Shown piece by piece: positions 43,385 through 56,699 of a stretch of DNA of 64,000 nt. The stretch lies in contig CM049306.1 of NCBI GenBank assembly GCA_026874595.1, positions 36,968,019 through 37,032,018 on the forward strand. The letters are read 5' to 3'. This DNA is from Sipunculus nudus (Eukaryota; Annelida; Sipuncula; Golfingiida; Sipunculidae). A program made the translations under genes and the position numbers. Within the stretch, counting starts at the first letter, position 1, and each line of letters begins with the position of its first letter. The notes under the pieces were generated by a model that did not search any database, had not been told where the DNA came from, and saw only the letters and a program-made list of their open reading frames with translations.

Positions 43385-44620
43385 CACTTTTTCCGGAGGC
43401 GCCTCGGGGATTTTCACTTGCCTGTTAAGACCGTGGCCAGCGCGCATGTCCTGCCTTAAAGGCATTTCCGTGCAGTACGCGGTCACGCGGGTCCACTATA
43501 ATCCCCATTGAACCCCCATTTCCATTGAAACGCCCATAAAGGAATTTTCTCTCTCAAAGGAAGTAAAGGTTTCTAATCCAAAGACCACATGACTCCGCTT
43601 TCAATGTAAGGGCTTTTCAGCTTGGTTAACACTGGGCACTGAGTCCAGTGATGTTACCACCGTTTGACAATTTTTTATCGATAACAGGTATGTTAAAAAG
43701 AAGCCCCACAACTTAATTATCATTCGGGTTTGTTGGGGTTCGGGGATTGGGGTGGGGGGGGGGGGGGGGCTTACATTTATTTGTTTTTCCTTGCGAGTGG
43801 CAGAACAAATAAAGACGAATGGCTTCTGCGGAGAAAAGGAATGGTCCTTTGTCATAATGGTTAATAAGAAAATATATTTTGTGGTGATTCGTATTACCTC
43901 TAAAATGAAATGGACTATTGATGTGTCTTTACGCTAACCCTCTACAAATGCTACAAAACGGCAAAACATTTATAGCCAGTCACGCTTTTTCAGGAGACGA
44001 CCTGTTAATCCGTTATATCGCCTGTTAAGGAATGTTACTACGTCAAAAGGAAGTAAAGATTTCGAATTCAAGCGCGGAACACATGTCGACATGAATCTTT
44101 TAATAGGGAGTACTTTTCCGTTGAGTTGACACAAACAGCTGAAACTCTTTACACGATCACCGTTTTATAGGTTTACAGGTATGTTGATTGTTATACATTC
44201 AGAAGTATCTTTCCATGATAACCATGGTTTAAATAGTTCGGCCGATTTATGGGTTGTTTGGAAAATTGTTTCAAAAGGGAATTGCACACACTTCTGAGGG
44301 TCCTCAATCGCTTTGGGACAATGACCCTCCCCCCCTGCCAGAATATACTAAACAGTCGTTCGCTCATATGTGCACGTTTCATGTATAACATTGTCATGGT
44401 TCAGAAACACGGGTTCACCAGGCGACTGGCAAAAAACTGCAACGAATTGCATACTCGGGCGGGAAAAGGAATAGCCCCTTATAATTATTCCTCTCTTGAA
44501 TTGTGATTATGACACTCACGAAAAAATATATTATGCTGATTCCGATTACCTCCAAAAATGTAATGGATTATGGATGCAGTTTTACTCTACCCCTCTACAA
44601 ATTTTCAGCAAAATCTGTAT
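43385..44620 (+). repeat. Tandem duplication of a segment of about 0.6 kb
   Basis: The segment at 43,385-43,985 is followed by a diverged copy at 43,986-44,620. Shared words are 'tttttc(c/a)ggag(g/a)cg', 'gcctgttaag', 'aaaggaagtaaag(g/a)tttc', 'aacaggtatgtt', 'aaaaggaat(g/a)g(t/c)cc', 'attacctc(t/c)aaaa' and 'ccctctacaaat'. The first copy has a poly-G tract (about 43,754-43,769). There is no conserved frame between the two, so the region is probably non-coding. Confidence 0.55.
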
Positions 44621-46790
44621 ACATTTTGCGATAACTTGCTGAAAGACAATGCAACGAACAAAATCTGAAGTGGTTTCTTTGCTAAATGCTTTCATCGAAA
44701 TATATGAACTTTCTTTCTTTTTATCTGGGAGAGTTGTCAATTTTGCATCAGACCTGCTTATTCCATGACAATTTACAGTACTTAAACCAAAAAATGTAAT
44801 ACTGGGCCTATCTTTTTTACATTGGCAGCTATACTTTTCGCGTACAAGAGTTTTCAATGACATATGCATGTGTATATAAATAACGCATGTGTCTGTTAAC
44901 ATGCCTTAGACTAAACCCTCAGCTGACTACACTGAATAAACATCATGTTTCACAATGTCGCCTGAGCTTCAAATAATACAAAGCATCTTTCATATAATTT
45001 CACGGTAGAATGCTTCTTTATACAATCGTTAAATCTATGATATTTCCCAAGAAATAAAAAGCTGACGGACCTATGTTGTTTATCGGGAAAAAAAACTTCT
45101 CACTTAAAAATTCGTACACCCAGTATGCCTCACTTCTCTTTCCAAAGTTTATTTATTTTTGTGAGATTTCTGGAATAGAACAATTTTTCTTTCTATGTTG
45201 ATATTTTTGGGAGGGTTTTCCTAGAGAATTCTTGCAGAGGTAATCTTTATATCATCTAAGTGAAACACATGAAAAAAGTTCCCGCAAAAGCCTACAAAAA
45301 CCTACAAAAATATGCATCAGATAGAGCCGTGGATTTTCCATGGGTGCAGCTAGTATTGAATTATTGTCATGTTATCTGTTGAATGTTCTTGTTAATATAT
45401 TCACTTCAGTCCAAACCAAAAATATTCATAAAATTACTTAGCCAACCCTGCATTACCCCAGGAAATAATTTATGTTTAAAATAATTATATACTTTATTAT
45501 TTCGATAGATAAATTCCAAAATCTCATTCCGTAATCAGGGAGCTGCCAATCTGACTCTACCACAAGCTTATAGAAGAGTACATGAAAATAAATACACACC
45601 ATATTCTGTATAAGCAATATATGTATGACCATGATTAGAAATCACATATTTACACATTTGTTTTACACTTGTGCATTGTTGCTCTCCCATAAGCTTATAT
45701 AACCGTCATTGAAAATGAATGCACATTAAACTCATTCTTCAGATTTCTGTGCGGTTCACTATTAATATTAAATAACATTTTCCAGTCATCAAGTTAGTGT
45801 ACATATATTAGCTTCTGAATCATTCATATTAATTTATAATAATTTTATTAGTTTACTGATGGTCTTCTTATATATTGTTTCTAAATTAAAGGAGAAAATA
45901 ATTAGGCACCTTTTCAATTATCAGATTTATGAAATGTGATAAAAAGGTCAAACAATCACAGTGTACCCACCTAGGTTAGTCTATTTTTAACACTGAAGTG
46001 CTCAAGTGTAGGCCTAAAATTGCCTGACACAATGAATTAAGGGTGTTACACTGATTGTTAAAAAATGAAATCAACTAAATATTACTTATATTACAGTGCT
46101 GAGCATGTCTTGTAATGCAGAAAGTAATTATTTTGTGGTTAAAAATTAAATTTTAAATAGTTATACCCAGTAAAAATGTCAAATTTACCTGGTACCCTGA
46201 GGTTGTTAGCCCCACCATAATGCCTTTACTGTTTTACTGTCTTACTGGGCAATCAAATACATGTGTTGACAGGTATATCAATGAAGATGATGAAAAGGTT
46301 GGGTTAATGGGACAAATGCGGTTTGTACTGGTCAGATCAAGGCATTGTTAACAATATGCCATGATCCGTCTACCCTGAACGCTCTGTGGTTGCTAGGCAA
46401 CTACACCCTGCCAGCAGCTGGGGGTGTCAGTTACCACTGCAGCACACACAGCCTGTGGCTGAGGCATTAAGCGACCAAGAAATTTGCTGTATCAACTGCT
46501 GTGAGCTATGTAAAAGGAGCAAGGCTGTTCTGGGGGCAAGGCTGAACTGTAATACAAACCTCGAGTAAGTAAACCGTGACAAACATATTTCTCTGCTTGG
46601 CTGATTTAATATTTCCTGTGCTGAACTACTGCACACCAAAAGTTTGATAAGGATCCTGGTATTATTTTGCAAAATGTCACCATTAGTGTGTATGGTCAAG
46701 TATCCGGTCGCATCATACTTTGAAACGAAATTTTGTGCACGTATAAACCCAAAATACCGCACTCAGAAAAAAAGATGAATATTTATTAAC
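44620..46790. other. Spacer before U4, no gene supported
   Basis: A more GC-rich patch at 46,370-46,570 is open for about 60 codons (46,386-46,568) but lacks splice sites and family motifs. Nothing else stands out. Confidence 0.4.
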
Positions 46791-47087
46791 ATTTTATCTG
46801 ATATAGGTAATCAAATTACTTAATGAATAAAGATCAATGTTAATTAAATATTAACATTTGTCAATTTGTATAACAATTATATGATGATAAAGTCAAATAA
46901 TGGTTCGATTTGATAGAAAAAGTTATGTCAAACAGGAATTAAAAAACTTAAAAGAAAATTTTAACATAAACTGACATGACTCATAAAAAGTTTTCTAGCA
47001 TCACCAATAAACACATCTATCATTCATGTTGGCATTGGTCTATACATACAAAAACCAAAATATTGCATTTAAAGATTAAATTCAATA

Positions 47088-47093
47088 TTTATT
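47088..47093 (-). other. Poly(A) signal AATAAA of copy 3
   Basis: TTTATT on the plus strand, in the same context as the signals after copies 1 and 2, 284 nt beyond the stop codon. Confidence 0.65.
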
Positions 47094-47376
47094 TGCAAAA
47101 TACAGATAAAGTTGAAGGTCTGCCAAATGTTTTCTAGAATTATATTTATCATTTTTATCAACTTCCAATCGAGACGGCTTTGTAGAGAAATCTTTGAACA
47201 ACTATACGTAATATTAGTATGAAAAAAATATAATTTTTGTGTGTTTTGAGCATAGCAGAGGGGAAAATCAGTCCAGGTCCTCTGTTCAGCCCCAAACTCT
47301 TTTCTTAATTTGCCTTCAGAGTGACTGTGGTACATTAATAAGTGTCCACCACGTCGACGAAAACTCCCGAAACCAC

Positions 47377-47556
47377 CTAAGCTATGCCCCTATGGGTTGC
47401 TTTTAATCTTTTATCATTCCTGTGTCTGTGTCTTCTCCCTCGGGGACAGTCCTCGTCCAGGTTGACAGTGGTACAGTCAGCAGTAAACGTTTCCACGGTA
47501 CCTGTGCTGTCGGGGCATTCATCTTGCAGAGACGAAGCTGTGTACGTCAATGTGAC
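47377..47556 (-). CDS. Exon 3 of copy 3
   Basis: 59 codons plus TAG. Encodes VTLTYTASSLQDECPD, ETFTADCTTVNLDEDCPRG, then a basic RRHRHRNDKR tail. After the stop, DNA similar to the tails of copies 1 and 2 continues, so the early stop is a derived change. Confidence 0.7.
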   Translation of the reverse strand, partial: VTLTYTASSLQDECPDSTGTVETFTADCTTVNLDEDCPRGRRHRHRNDKRLKATHRGIA

Positions 47557-50500
47557 CTAAGTAAAGATACAAAAATACAAATGTCATCCACATAATGATT
47601 AAAAATACTACTGTTACCTAGGCAAACTATATGGTGAACCACTGTAACCTGGAAATGAGGTAGAACCAAAAGTTATCGCCAATGCACCGATAATGATAAA
47701 TATGCTACCATAACCAGGTGGTGATGAACCTGTCACTGTTACCTCAAAAATATTATAATAACTATACCTGTTACCAAGGTATAATGATAATGAATGTCAC
47801 TGTTATGTAGGAAAAGATAAAGAGTGTAATTTGAACCTAAGAAATTATTTAAAATCCGCAGGTTTAGCCAAATTAATAATAATAAATATCACTGCAGCAC
47901 AGGTAAAGATGAAGCGTGCCATTGTAACCTCAGAAATGATATAAAATTACAGTTATATCTTGGTAATGATAAAGAATGTATATATACCCATTATACCCCG
48001 ATAATAATATCCTGTTAAGGGTGTGTTAAAGTACCATTGTTAATTAGGTAATTATATGAAAAGTCAGTCTAAACTAGATAAGTAGCAAGATTCCTTCGGT
48101 GTATAGTGATTGATAATATGACAGTAAGACAGTGTTATAAAGTTAACGATTCCTTAATCTATTTATATACTTATTTTCCAATAAATGTACTTATTATGTA
48201 ACACATAATGGAACTACCACTTAGGTAGAGAAGATAAGAGGACATGAAAGTTTATGCTGCTTTATAAAGCTCAAGACTGCTAGGTTAAGAGACAGTTCTA
48301 TGTTTCTTAGTGTGTTAAATTTGTTGTCATCTCTGTGATAACGTGATACAAGTGGAGTCAATATAGGGGGATTATGGTAAATATCACCCTGACCTTTTGG
48401 CAGTATTGGGGAGTGGGTGAGGGGTGTTCAATTTAATCATACCCCTCCCCATCTAAATTTTTTAGAAGAGGAAGTGGAAACGAGGACTTTATAGCTGAAG
48501 ATAGAAATATCTGGCACTAATTTGTTTTTTTTTTCGACTGAGTTATAATTAAAAACGAGCATGGTTATAGCAATAATCCAATTTTGACACCAGATAGGGA
48601 ATAACATGAGAAGTGAGTACAAGTGCCCTATAAAAAGGGTCATGCAGTCATAAGTTAAAGACATAAATACACAAACTTTCACATGCATTTTACAACATTA
48701 CAAAGTGGTATGAGTGCCCCATTTATGGATTATATACTCGATTAATTCTGCTGGGTATTTATTGGATATTATCCGTGTTTTTGAGACTATATTTTGAATA
48801 ACTAATAGTTAAATTAACTCTTCCAATTTTGAGGTGTCTTTATTTGGTTTAGATACTTATTTTGGGTACACATAACGTTGGTATACAGATTCATTATCCA
48901 TAGTACAATAAAAATATGCTTTAGGTTATAAGAATACATGTGAGTTGACATGTTTCTTGTTCCAATTATTGAGACTGAATAGTCTCTTCACAAGATTCGT
49001 AGTTCAAAATATGTGTTCCACTGAGGATGTGCCACCATACCCCATGTATCTTTGTAAGATACAGCCTATAACAAAAGGGTCATTTGTTCTGGCATTGCTA
49101 AAAAAAGTCAAGGCTAATGGAAAAGTGCAAGAGAGATTTGTAGAAGGAGAAAAAAAATATATCTAGGAAAGTTACTAGGTTTTGTGAAATAATAATTAAT
49201 TGAATCACAGAAGGAAAATATGTCTTTTTTCAGTTAAGGTATATATATGTGTGGAGGTGCCAGCATCAGGATACTGATAAATATGTAACTGTTTGTATCA
49301 TTTAAAGTTTATTGAATATGTAAGAGAAAGGACAGACATGAACAGTTACATACGAGAAAGAGGTACATAATTGATTCTCCACTCAACTCGGGAAACAAAT
49401 CGGTAAGATAATATTTATCATCTTATGTGTTTCTTTTGCAAAAAAAAAAAGACACGCTATTCGAGCCGCCAGCGATGGCGGACACCCTGACTTTAAGGTC
49501 ATCTCCGTTTCTGTTTTTACAACAAAATGTTAAACATTCATTTGGTGGACTGTTAGCTGTATGCGCCGATCTAGGTGTTGAGCGAGGCGCCTTTCTTTGC
49601 AATCTTGTTATATGGCTGTGTGACTTTATTCGCCACCAAATCAAAGTGTCCATTCACATTTAAGGAATCGTAGCCTGACCCAGATATATTCCAGGACAAA
49701 TACCTAAGGACATGAAATTACATCACTCTGTCAGTACAGAACCATTTATCTTATCAAAACCAACTGTTGCACTGAAATTTACAAGCTATGACATGTCAGT
49801 TCCAGGTGCAATCGCACACCTGTATGCTACGCACTCAAAATAAGTAACTATATGGATTATGGTTGCTCCTTAATTCCCAAAAATGTTATTTATTACATGT
49901 TTATTTATATTCTATGTATTATTCACCTATTTGCCTTAAGGAAACTTTTTTCTCGAACGTGTGATTTATTTTGAAGGTATACTACGTTACAATATTTTGA
50001 AAAATCCTTAAATTTTAAGACCAGTTTAATGTACTAATGTATGGTAACATTTTAAGTTTCTGATTCAGATCGTTGGATTCTCCTAATGTTCCTAATGTTT
50101 TATCGCATTTTGCATTAGTTAACATGTTAGTTTTAATGGAAGTACAGCTTTACATACTCAAAACATCAACATCTATTTGGTGTCTGTTATTAACAATTAT
50201 TCACTTTTTATCTATTTAATTATTTTCCATTGGAACATAATGAATCAACGCTGTTTCCTAATGTATTACATTTAAAGAATATGACACAAGCCATACCATA
50301 CTAGAAGGAAGTAAAGGAGGACAGGATATAAAATAGCAAATGGATAATGGTGCTTAGCAGTTGAAGCAGTCAAACATAAAATATTTTGGGAAATATTAAC
50401 ATGAATTAAGCCTATGCAAATAAATTTAGTAAACAGAATCCTGGATAAAGACTTAATTTGTTACCTTGTAGTATAGTGTTGAACATATTATTCGGCTCCT

Positions 50501-53336
50501 GTGAAATTGTAAACATATGCTTAACTGTATTTGAACCTGCCTTTCTATTTTTTTTAAATATGAGAACTGATATCGGTCAAACTATATTTCTACACTTTAT
50601 TGACAAACTATAATTTATAAGTTAGTACAGTTCAATATATTTTATTAAACAAGTCTGTCTGAGACCCCAAACAAAAGAGAACAAAATTATTGAAATCTAA
50701 GTATATTTCTTCACTTTAACCACAAAATATAATTAAGATAAGTGGGTGAACATGTTCCGTTAGTTATCTTCACCCAGGAGGTACTGCTTTTTACCGGCTT
50801 TGTTTTTTTTCTGTTTCTTTGTTTTTCTGTTTAGCTTTTAATTGAGTTTGATGATCTTTTTCAAGGATAGTTCGGCAATGGTACAAGAAGCAATTAAATT
50901 TTGGGGCGATCACCGTCTGGATCTAGAAATTTTTTAAAGGAGAAATACTGCATTTCTGACAATGCCATACGGGGTAATCAGCTGCCTTATCGGAGGTCTG
51001 CGCTGTGTGTGCTTTTCTATTTTGAAATTATTGACAAACTGTTAATGTGTCATGCAATTAAATATGTCATTACACAAGTCTCTTTCACTGATTTTCTCAA
51101 CAATAATATTAATAATAAGGTTCATTCAGTGGAATTATACCTGATTTCATATATACTAGACGTTCCCATGAAATTACTCATTCAATTATTGTCAGCTGTT
51201 TTGGTACATATGTACTTAGTGTCCAGTACATAAGTCATGTCAAATCTATCGTTACATACTTTGCGTGTGAAGAGACCATTAGGTTGTGGTGATTATAAAC
51301 CCGCGATAACCCTTAAGATGACAGCTGTGAGTGTGTGCGACGCTAAGGATTAGGAAGCAAAACCTCCCACCCGTGAAGCTGGCAATAATTATGTAACTGC
51401 ATCACGTACATTCCAACGAATTCTCGTTGTCTGCTTGTGCACCATATGAAATTTTGATAAAGGTTATATTTGATAGAAAGCAGGCAGACTAATTGTATTC
51501 GCGAAAACAGATTCAGTATTAAGGATTTTATGTTTTCAGCCGAGTTCCATCGCCGCGTTCCTTGCCGGAGATCACTTCTTAGACCGTTGGACGGATCGGC
51601 ATAATTATCGAGTTACATGTGAGCTGGTGCCTAACAAAGAATGATGGCGCCACCTAAACCTCCTTTTAGCTTTATGTCCATTTGTATGTTATTTTGTAGT
51701 GATAATAGTCAATTTCCCAGTTGTTTTATGTACTGGGCTGAAAGGGTGCATGTCATTAGCTCTGGGATACCTCAATCCCGTACCTGAACTCCTTTTTGCG
51801 TGATGTCCATCCGTGCGTTCGCTTATGAAGAAAATCAATCATATCTCAGCATTGGTTTAATGAAGTAGGGCCCGGCGCGCGGCGGGTTTTGACCCGCTCC
51901 GCGCGGGCCTCCGTGGGCCCAGGCTTAGGATTCTGTGCGGGGCTGGCTATATCTAGAAAGAGCGGGGCGTTGCGGGCCGAAATAAAATCTGTGCGGGGCG
52001 GGGCTGGCTGCGGGTAAATGATCTGGCAATTCAGTAGAACATGAACATAAAGTTATACTTAAAAATTTTTTGTTTGAAGACATTAATTTTTTGGTATATT
52101 TTTTCAGTTTTTCAGGTGTTGTAAATATAGTAATATGAAAAGACTAAATTTTTATTTATTCCTGTTAACCACTTACACTGAATGACCGTTGTAACAACAC
52201 TATGCAAATATTCCTTTTCTAGCTATAACGTCAATTTGTGTACCTTTGCTACCTTGTATTGGTATACTAATACAAATTTATACGGGTTATGAGAGTGTAT
52301 GACACCGTAACATGGTAATAAAAAGCACCTTTTCTTGACCACCTTTTCTGACCGAGATAATTAAAAAAAAGCTATCGTTACCTGAAAACGATAATTAATC
52401 ATAATGTTGCCGTTACCTAGGTAATATGAAAAATGTTATAGCAACCACTGTGCCATATTGAGCGAAATAATGAAAAGAATGCTACCGTGATCTGTTAATG
52501 ATAAAGAATGCAACCGTGACCTGGAAATACTTGAACATTACCGTTACCGAGATAATGTTACAGAATGCCACTTAAAAATAGGTAAAATGGAAATTGTCAC
52601 CGTAAACTTGTTAATGTTAAAGATAGACAGTGTAAGATGGGCATTAATACAGAAAATACCGCTGTATTCCGTGTGGCCATACGTAGTATGGCACCGCATT
52701 ATAATAAATGATTCCATATATACTGTATTTTTTATAGAGGTAATGACAGTACATTACGACACAGACGTAAAGGACATGGACGTTTTTACTGTAAGATATA
52801 CACTGTAAGATGGGCATTAATACAGAAATACCGCAATATTCTGTGTGACCATAGGTGGGACGGGAGTGTAATCAAATTACATGATAACACAGATTGTATT
52901 AAACCTTAGTAATGACAGTACACAGAGGAAAAGCGCGTTTAGCCTTCTATTATTCAAACAAGCATAAAAATGCTGGTGTAAACAAGTACAGATATTTCCT
53001 GGTGTTCCAGATGTCTGAGTAAAATTGACCTTTTGTTTGTTTCTATTCAATATGATCCTGACACATTGTAACAAAACTATCAGACTTAAATGATGTAGTA
53101 GATTTCTTAAGTAATGGGGAAATTTGGGAAAATATGATGCATAAATCCTCACCTCGAGAATCGTGCTGTTATTGTTTTCCTTGCAGCAGATCTTTTTCAA
53201 GCGTTTGTCGTCATCGTATTTGCTTGATTTGTTCTGACATTTCTCCAGGCACACGGAAATCATGTTAAGACACGAGGCTTGTATCCGCCAGGGCCTCCTC
53301 CGATCGGCTGATTCGTCATATAATCTGCATTCGCAC
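47377..53336 (-). CDS. Secreted cysteine-rich glycoprotein, copy 3 (exons 2-3; exon 1 not found; short tail)
   Basis: Exons are 53,336-53,153 and 47,556-47,377 on the minus strand, with consensus splice sites (TTTCAG, GTGAGG, ACTTAG) and a 5,596-bp intron 2. All ten family cysteines and their spacing are kept. Differences include CECRLYDES at the start, the change of the NMS sequon to NMI, and a TAG at 47,377-47,379. The TAG ends the protein about 11 residues earlier than copy 2, before the Gly/Arg tail. The exon-1 region is missing, as in U3: the sequence runs from the exon-2 side to about 53,650 and then to a (GT)n tract (53,676-53,702) and upstream-tract sequence. Whether the copy is expressed is unknown. 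Confidence 0.55.
51490..51830 (+). repeat. Dispersed repeat R1 (U4 intron 2)
   Basis: Same repeat as 9,310-9,700 and 20,030-20,420, here in plus orientation because the unit is inverted. Contains 'ggcagactaattg', 'gagctggtgcctaacaaag', 'atggcgccacct' and 'tgtactgggctgaaa'. Confidence 0.5.
51855..52025 (-). repeat. GC-rich block in intron 2 (U4)
   Basis: The most GC-rich stretch of the window, with repeated 'gcggggc' and 'gcgggtttt' words and 'cccggcgcgcggcgg' at one end. Counterpart of 27,125-27,290. Confidence 0.45.
53153..53336 (-). CDS. Exon 2 of copy 3
   Basis: 184 nt without stops, GT-AG borders at the same bases as in the other two copies. Encodes CECRLYDES, QASCLNMISVCLEKCQN and KICC. 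Shares 'PWR.QAS' with copy 2 against 'PGWIHAS' in copy 1. Confidence 0.75.
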
Positions 53337-53675
53337 CTGAAATATATCAAAAGGACTTGATTATGATACCATTGGAAAACAGCAGTGACTTTCATAGGAA
53401 GTAAAGAATTTATTTAAAGCATCCAATGCTACCAGCTCTAGCATGAATTGCCACAGAATTAGAAAATGTCCTGAAACAGTGACGCTTCCAGCGATAAGAT
53501 GGCACTCTGTCACCGCTTTTCTCTTCAGATTGGATGAAGATATTACACGTACATCCTTATTTTTCAGACTGTGCAAAGATCCTATAAAAGAATAACCATA
53601 TCCATTAATATATAAACTTTGTTTTGTTAGATTATCAAACAACAGGTCATCGCAGAATTCACTTGCTTTAATGTG

Positions 53676-53725
53676 AGTCTGTGTGTGTGTGTGTGTGTGT
53701 GTGGGGTGGGGTGGGGTGGGGGGAT
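53676..53725. repeat. (GT)n and G-rich microsatellite
   Basis: About 13 GT units followed by 'ggggtggggtggggtgggg'. It marks the place where U4 has lost sequence that contains exon 1 in U1. Confidence 0.9.
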
Positions 53726-53918
53726 GGGGGTAGATAACTCTATTTAAATGATCTTCACCTTGAACTTTAACCTAGCTAATAATACAGATAAAGCTTCAAG
53801 AAATCTTTCCGATATACGAAAGGTAAAAGTTAAAAAGTTATTCGCAGTAAACTGGAGCCTGTAGAATGTAATATAACAGAGGCGAGCACCAGGAAGAAGA
53901 CAAAATTGAGGATAACAG

Positions 53919-54170
53919 ACACACATACAGACATATTAACAGAATGACTCAAAGCTGAGACCAGTTGACTATATTAATTTATGCAGAAGACGAAGGTGAA
54001 AGAAAAAAATAAGCCAAATATTGTGAAGAAAGGAGCAAAATCGACACACATACAGACATATTAACATAATGACTCAAAGCTGAGACCAGTTGACTATATT
54101 AATTTATGCAGAAGACGAAGGTGAAAGAAAAAAATGAGCCAAATATTGTGAAGAAAGGAGCAAAATCGAC
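53919..54170 (-). repeat. 125-bp tandem duplication
   Basis: 'gactcaaagctgagaccagt' begins at 53,946 and 54,071, and two copies of the surrounding 125 bp are almost identical. The near-identity means a recent event inside U4. Confidence 0.85.
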
Positions 54171-55559
54171 AAAATCATGAGGAAAATAACATTTCGAAGT
54201 GTTTTGAAGTGACAGACATACTGACAAAATGACACAAAGTTGAGACCAGATGACTTGACCAAGTTATGAAGAAGGCACAGAGGACGAACATAAGCTATAG
54301 TTTATGTAATTAAGGTATATAGCTTCGGAGAGTAAAAAAAAAAATATGTTGATGAATTGTTTCGTGTGTATTGCCCCAGCGGCTATTTTCCGAAACTGAA
54401 CAATCACTTCCGAGATATTAGTGTACGAACTAAGATGCATCAGTTTCAAGAGGATTTTTGAAAAACTGTGGCCTGTATGCTATATGTTAGACGACAGGAA
54501 CAGCAAGCAGGCGAATTGGAGAAAAACTGAGAGAAAGACAGACATACTTAGCAAGTGACATAACTTTGAGAAAAGATTAGACAATTTGATGGAGAAGACG
54601 CAGAGGAATAAAATGAGGCTAAGATTATGAAGATTGGACCAATTAATATTGACAAAGTTTTGACTTTTTCATGACGTTGACCTTGACCTTTGAACTTCGA
54701 TGACCAAAAACAAGAGCCTTACAGGACTTTTGACTTTCAATCAACTCTGTAAGTTTCAGATCGATTGTTTCAAAATTGTTACCAGGAGGACTGACAAACC
54801 AACTAACACACACAAACACACGAGCAGACATATGCAACTGACCAACATGCTTGCCGAAATCGATGATTCGATGGGAAGCAACAACTAACTTTCTTACTAG
54901 TTTTCTGCTGATATATCTGGAGTTCGCCTTCCGTCGCTATTTGGTAGTTACTCTCAGTTACGTACGGCCTCAAGCCATCCAAGCGCATCCAAAGCAGTCA
55001 TGAGACTGATCATTTGACATGGAATAAATAGCATTAGTTATAATCAAATGCTGATGTCAATGTATCACCGATACAGTTTTAAGAGGCATCCCTCTTTACA
55101 TGAACGTTCTGTTGGCGAGACTCCAGCAGTCTTTGCCAGGTCACAGAGTGCACTTTACACAGAGGATTTTATCATGAATGTAAACAACAAGTAAGGGATG
55201 TCTGCAGATGGGAATCGCTAAAACAGGCAGAACTGACGGAACAAATCAATAAAAAAAATAATAAATACACCATTCTTCTCCGTATTTTTCTGAAATATGA
55301 ATATGAATATATTTTTTTTTTCATTTCTATCACCCTGCACTCAGCATTTGACATGCGAGTAATGATCTTTGGTTTCATTTGATGATTCTTTGTAACAGGA
55401 ATATCCTAGAAATAGCCGGAAGTAAGAGCACCACCTGTAATTCTGGACAATGAACGGGTTTCAGTTGTATGATGTCAGCGGCATATTTAATCTGTACGAC
55501 TCTGCGAGGCGTTATCGATTGACAGTTTAATCGTGAAGTAAATTTAAGCTCCGGTTAAG

Positions 55560-55760
55560 GTTTTTGGAAAAGAGGGGGTGGTACAACCCATCAGAACTAA
55601 GGAAAACCTTAAAAACGGGCTCCTGGTGCCGAAAGGAGGGCCACAAATCTCCTCCCAAAGATTGCGGCTAATAAAACAAAAGGGGGGTCCGAACCCACTG
55701 GACCCCCCTCTCCCATCAGCTTCTGCTTCACGAAAGAGTACCGAACGAACGACTTTGTGC
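55560..55760 (-). mobile_element. G/C-tract MITE-like element, copy in U4
   Basis: Reversed counterpart of 354-560 and 22,850-23,060. Contains 'aaggggggtccgaaccc' and 'cttctgcttcac'. The open frame across it is not conserved in the other copies. Confidence 0.4.
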
Positions 55761-56699
55761 TACACAGAAATATCGCGGTCCCATCTTTATCGAAAAGACA
55801 TAACCCTCGAAAATAAAAGAGTATGAAGGCATAATTGGTGTTTAGTTAATTAAGTGTTTACTTTAGACTGCAAAAGGGATTAAGATCTATTTTTTTAAAG
55901 TTGTTATTACGCAAATATTAAAATACTAGTGATGAATGTTCACGTCAAAAGTTAAGTTTCGTGCTTGTGTGAGCTGTAGACTACGCCCGCGCGCTTAAGA
56001 CTTGGCGGTCATCACGATGGCAAGAAAACTTTTTCAAAAACCATTGGTATGACGAAGTTTGTAATAACATTATTAAATTTCAACGATTTCTTTAATTTCA
56101 TGTTATAAAATAACATAGAAACATAGATTCTGTCCGTAATTTAAAAAAAATGTTAAAGAACATTGCATCCCGTTTTCAGGCCAGTCCTTCAAATTCGCTG
56201 GCTGTTATTTGACAAGTTAAATTCTTGTGATTGAACGCTTTGGTACTTTTTCCTGACACAAAGTGTCAAAGTAAGCAAGCTGCAGATCATGGAGGGTGAT
56301 CAACAGTCATCTGCACCTTACGGCAGCGAGCTATATTATGCCGTATACTCTGTCGCCAGATGTTTTTCATGTTGATAGGGTTGGTTATCTTGAGGCCACT
56401 ACGGCCACTATGATGTGTCCTGATATCACGCTATCTGTCGGAATTTTTCCATAACAAAAAACGCAGTTTCAGTTATATATTTAGCCGTACATAGTGGTCT
56501 ATCCTGAAGGTCTTGTTGATAATGTTTCGTCACGTTTTGTCAGGAAAACCGAGCGCAAGAGCAATCACATTCACAAACGTGTTGGTTTTTTTTTATTTGT
56601 TTGAGTAACATTTTTTCAAATTTCCATTTTAGCAAGCATGAAACAAGATATATAAAAACAAATATATTGGTGGCTATTGTAATAGAATTTTATATGAAC

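Noticed and set aside
46386-46568. 60-codon cysteine-containing frame in a GC-richer patch
   Set aside because: No splice sites, duplicate or family motif; overlaps an equally long frame on the other strand.
52877-53395. 172-codon minus-strand frame taken as a whole gene
   Set aside because: Only 53,153-53,336 is exon; the rest is read-through into introns on both sides, shown by conserved splice sites and by the shorter matches in U1 and U3.
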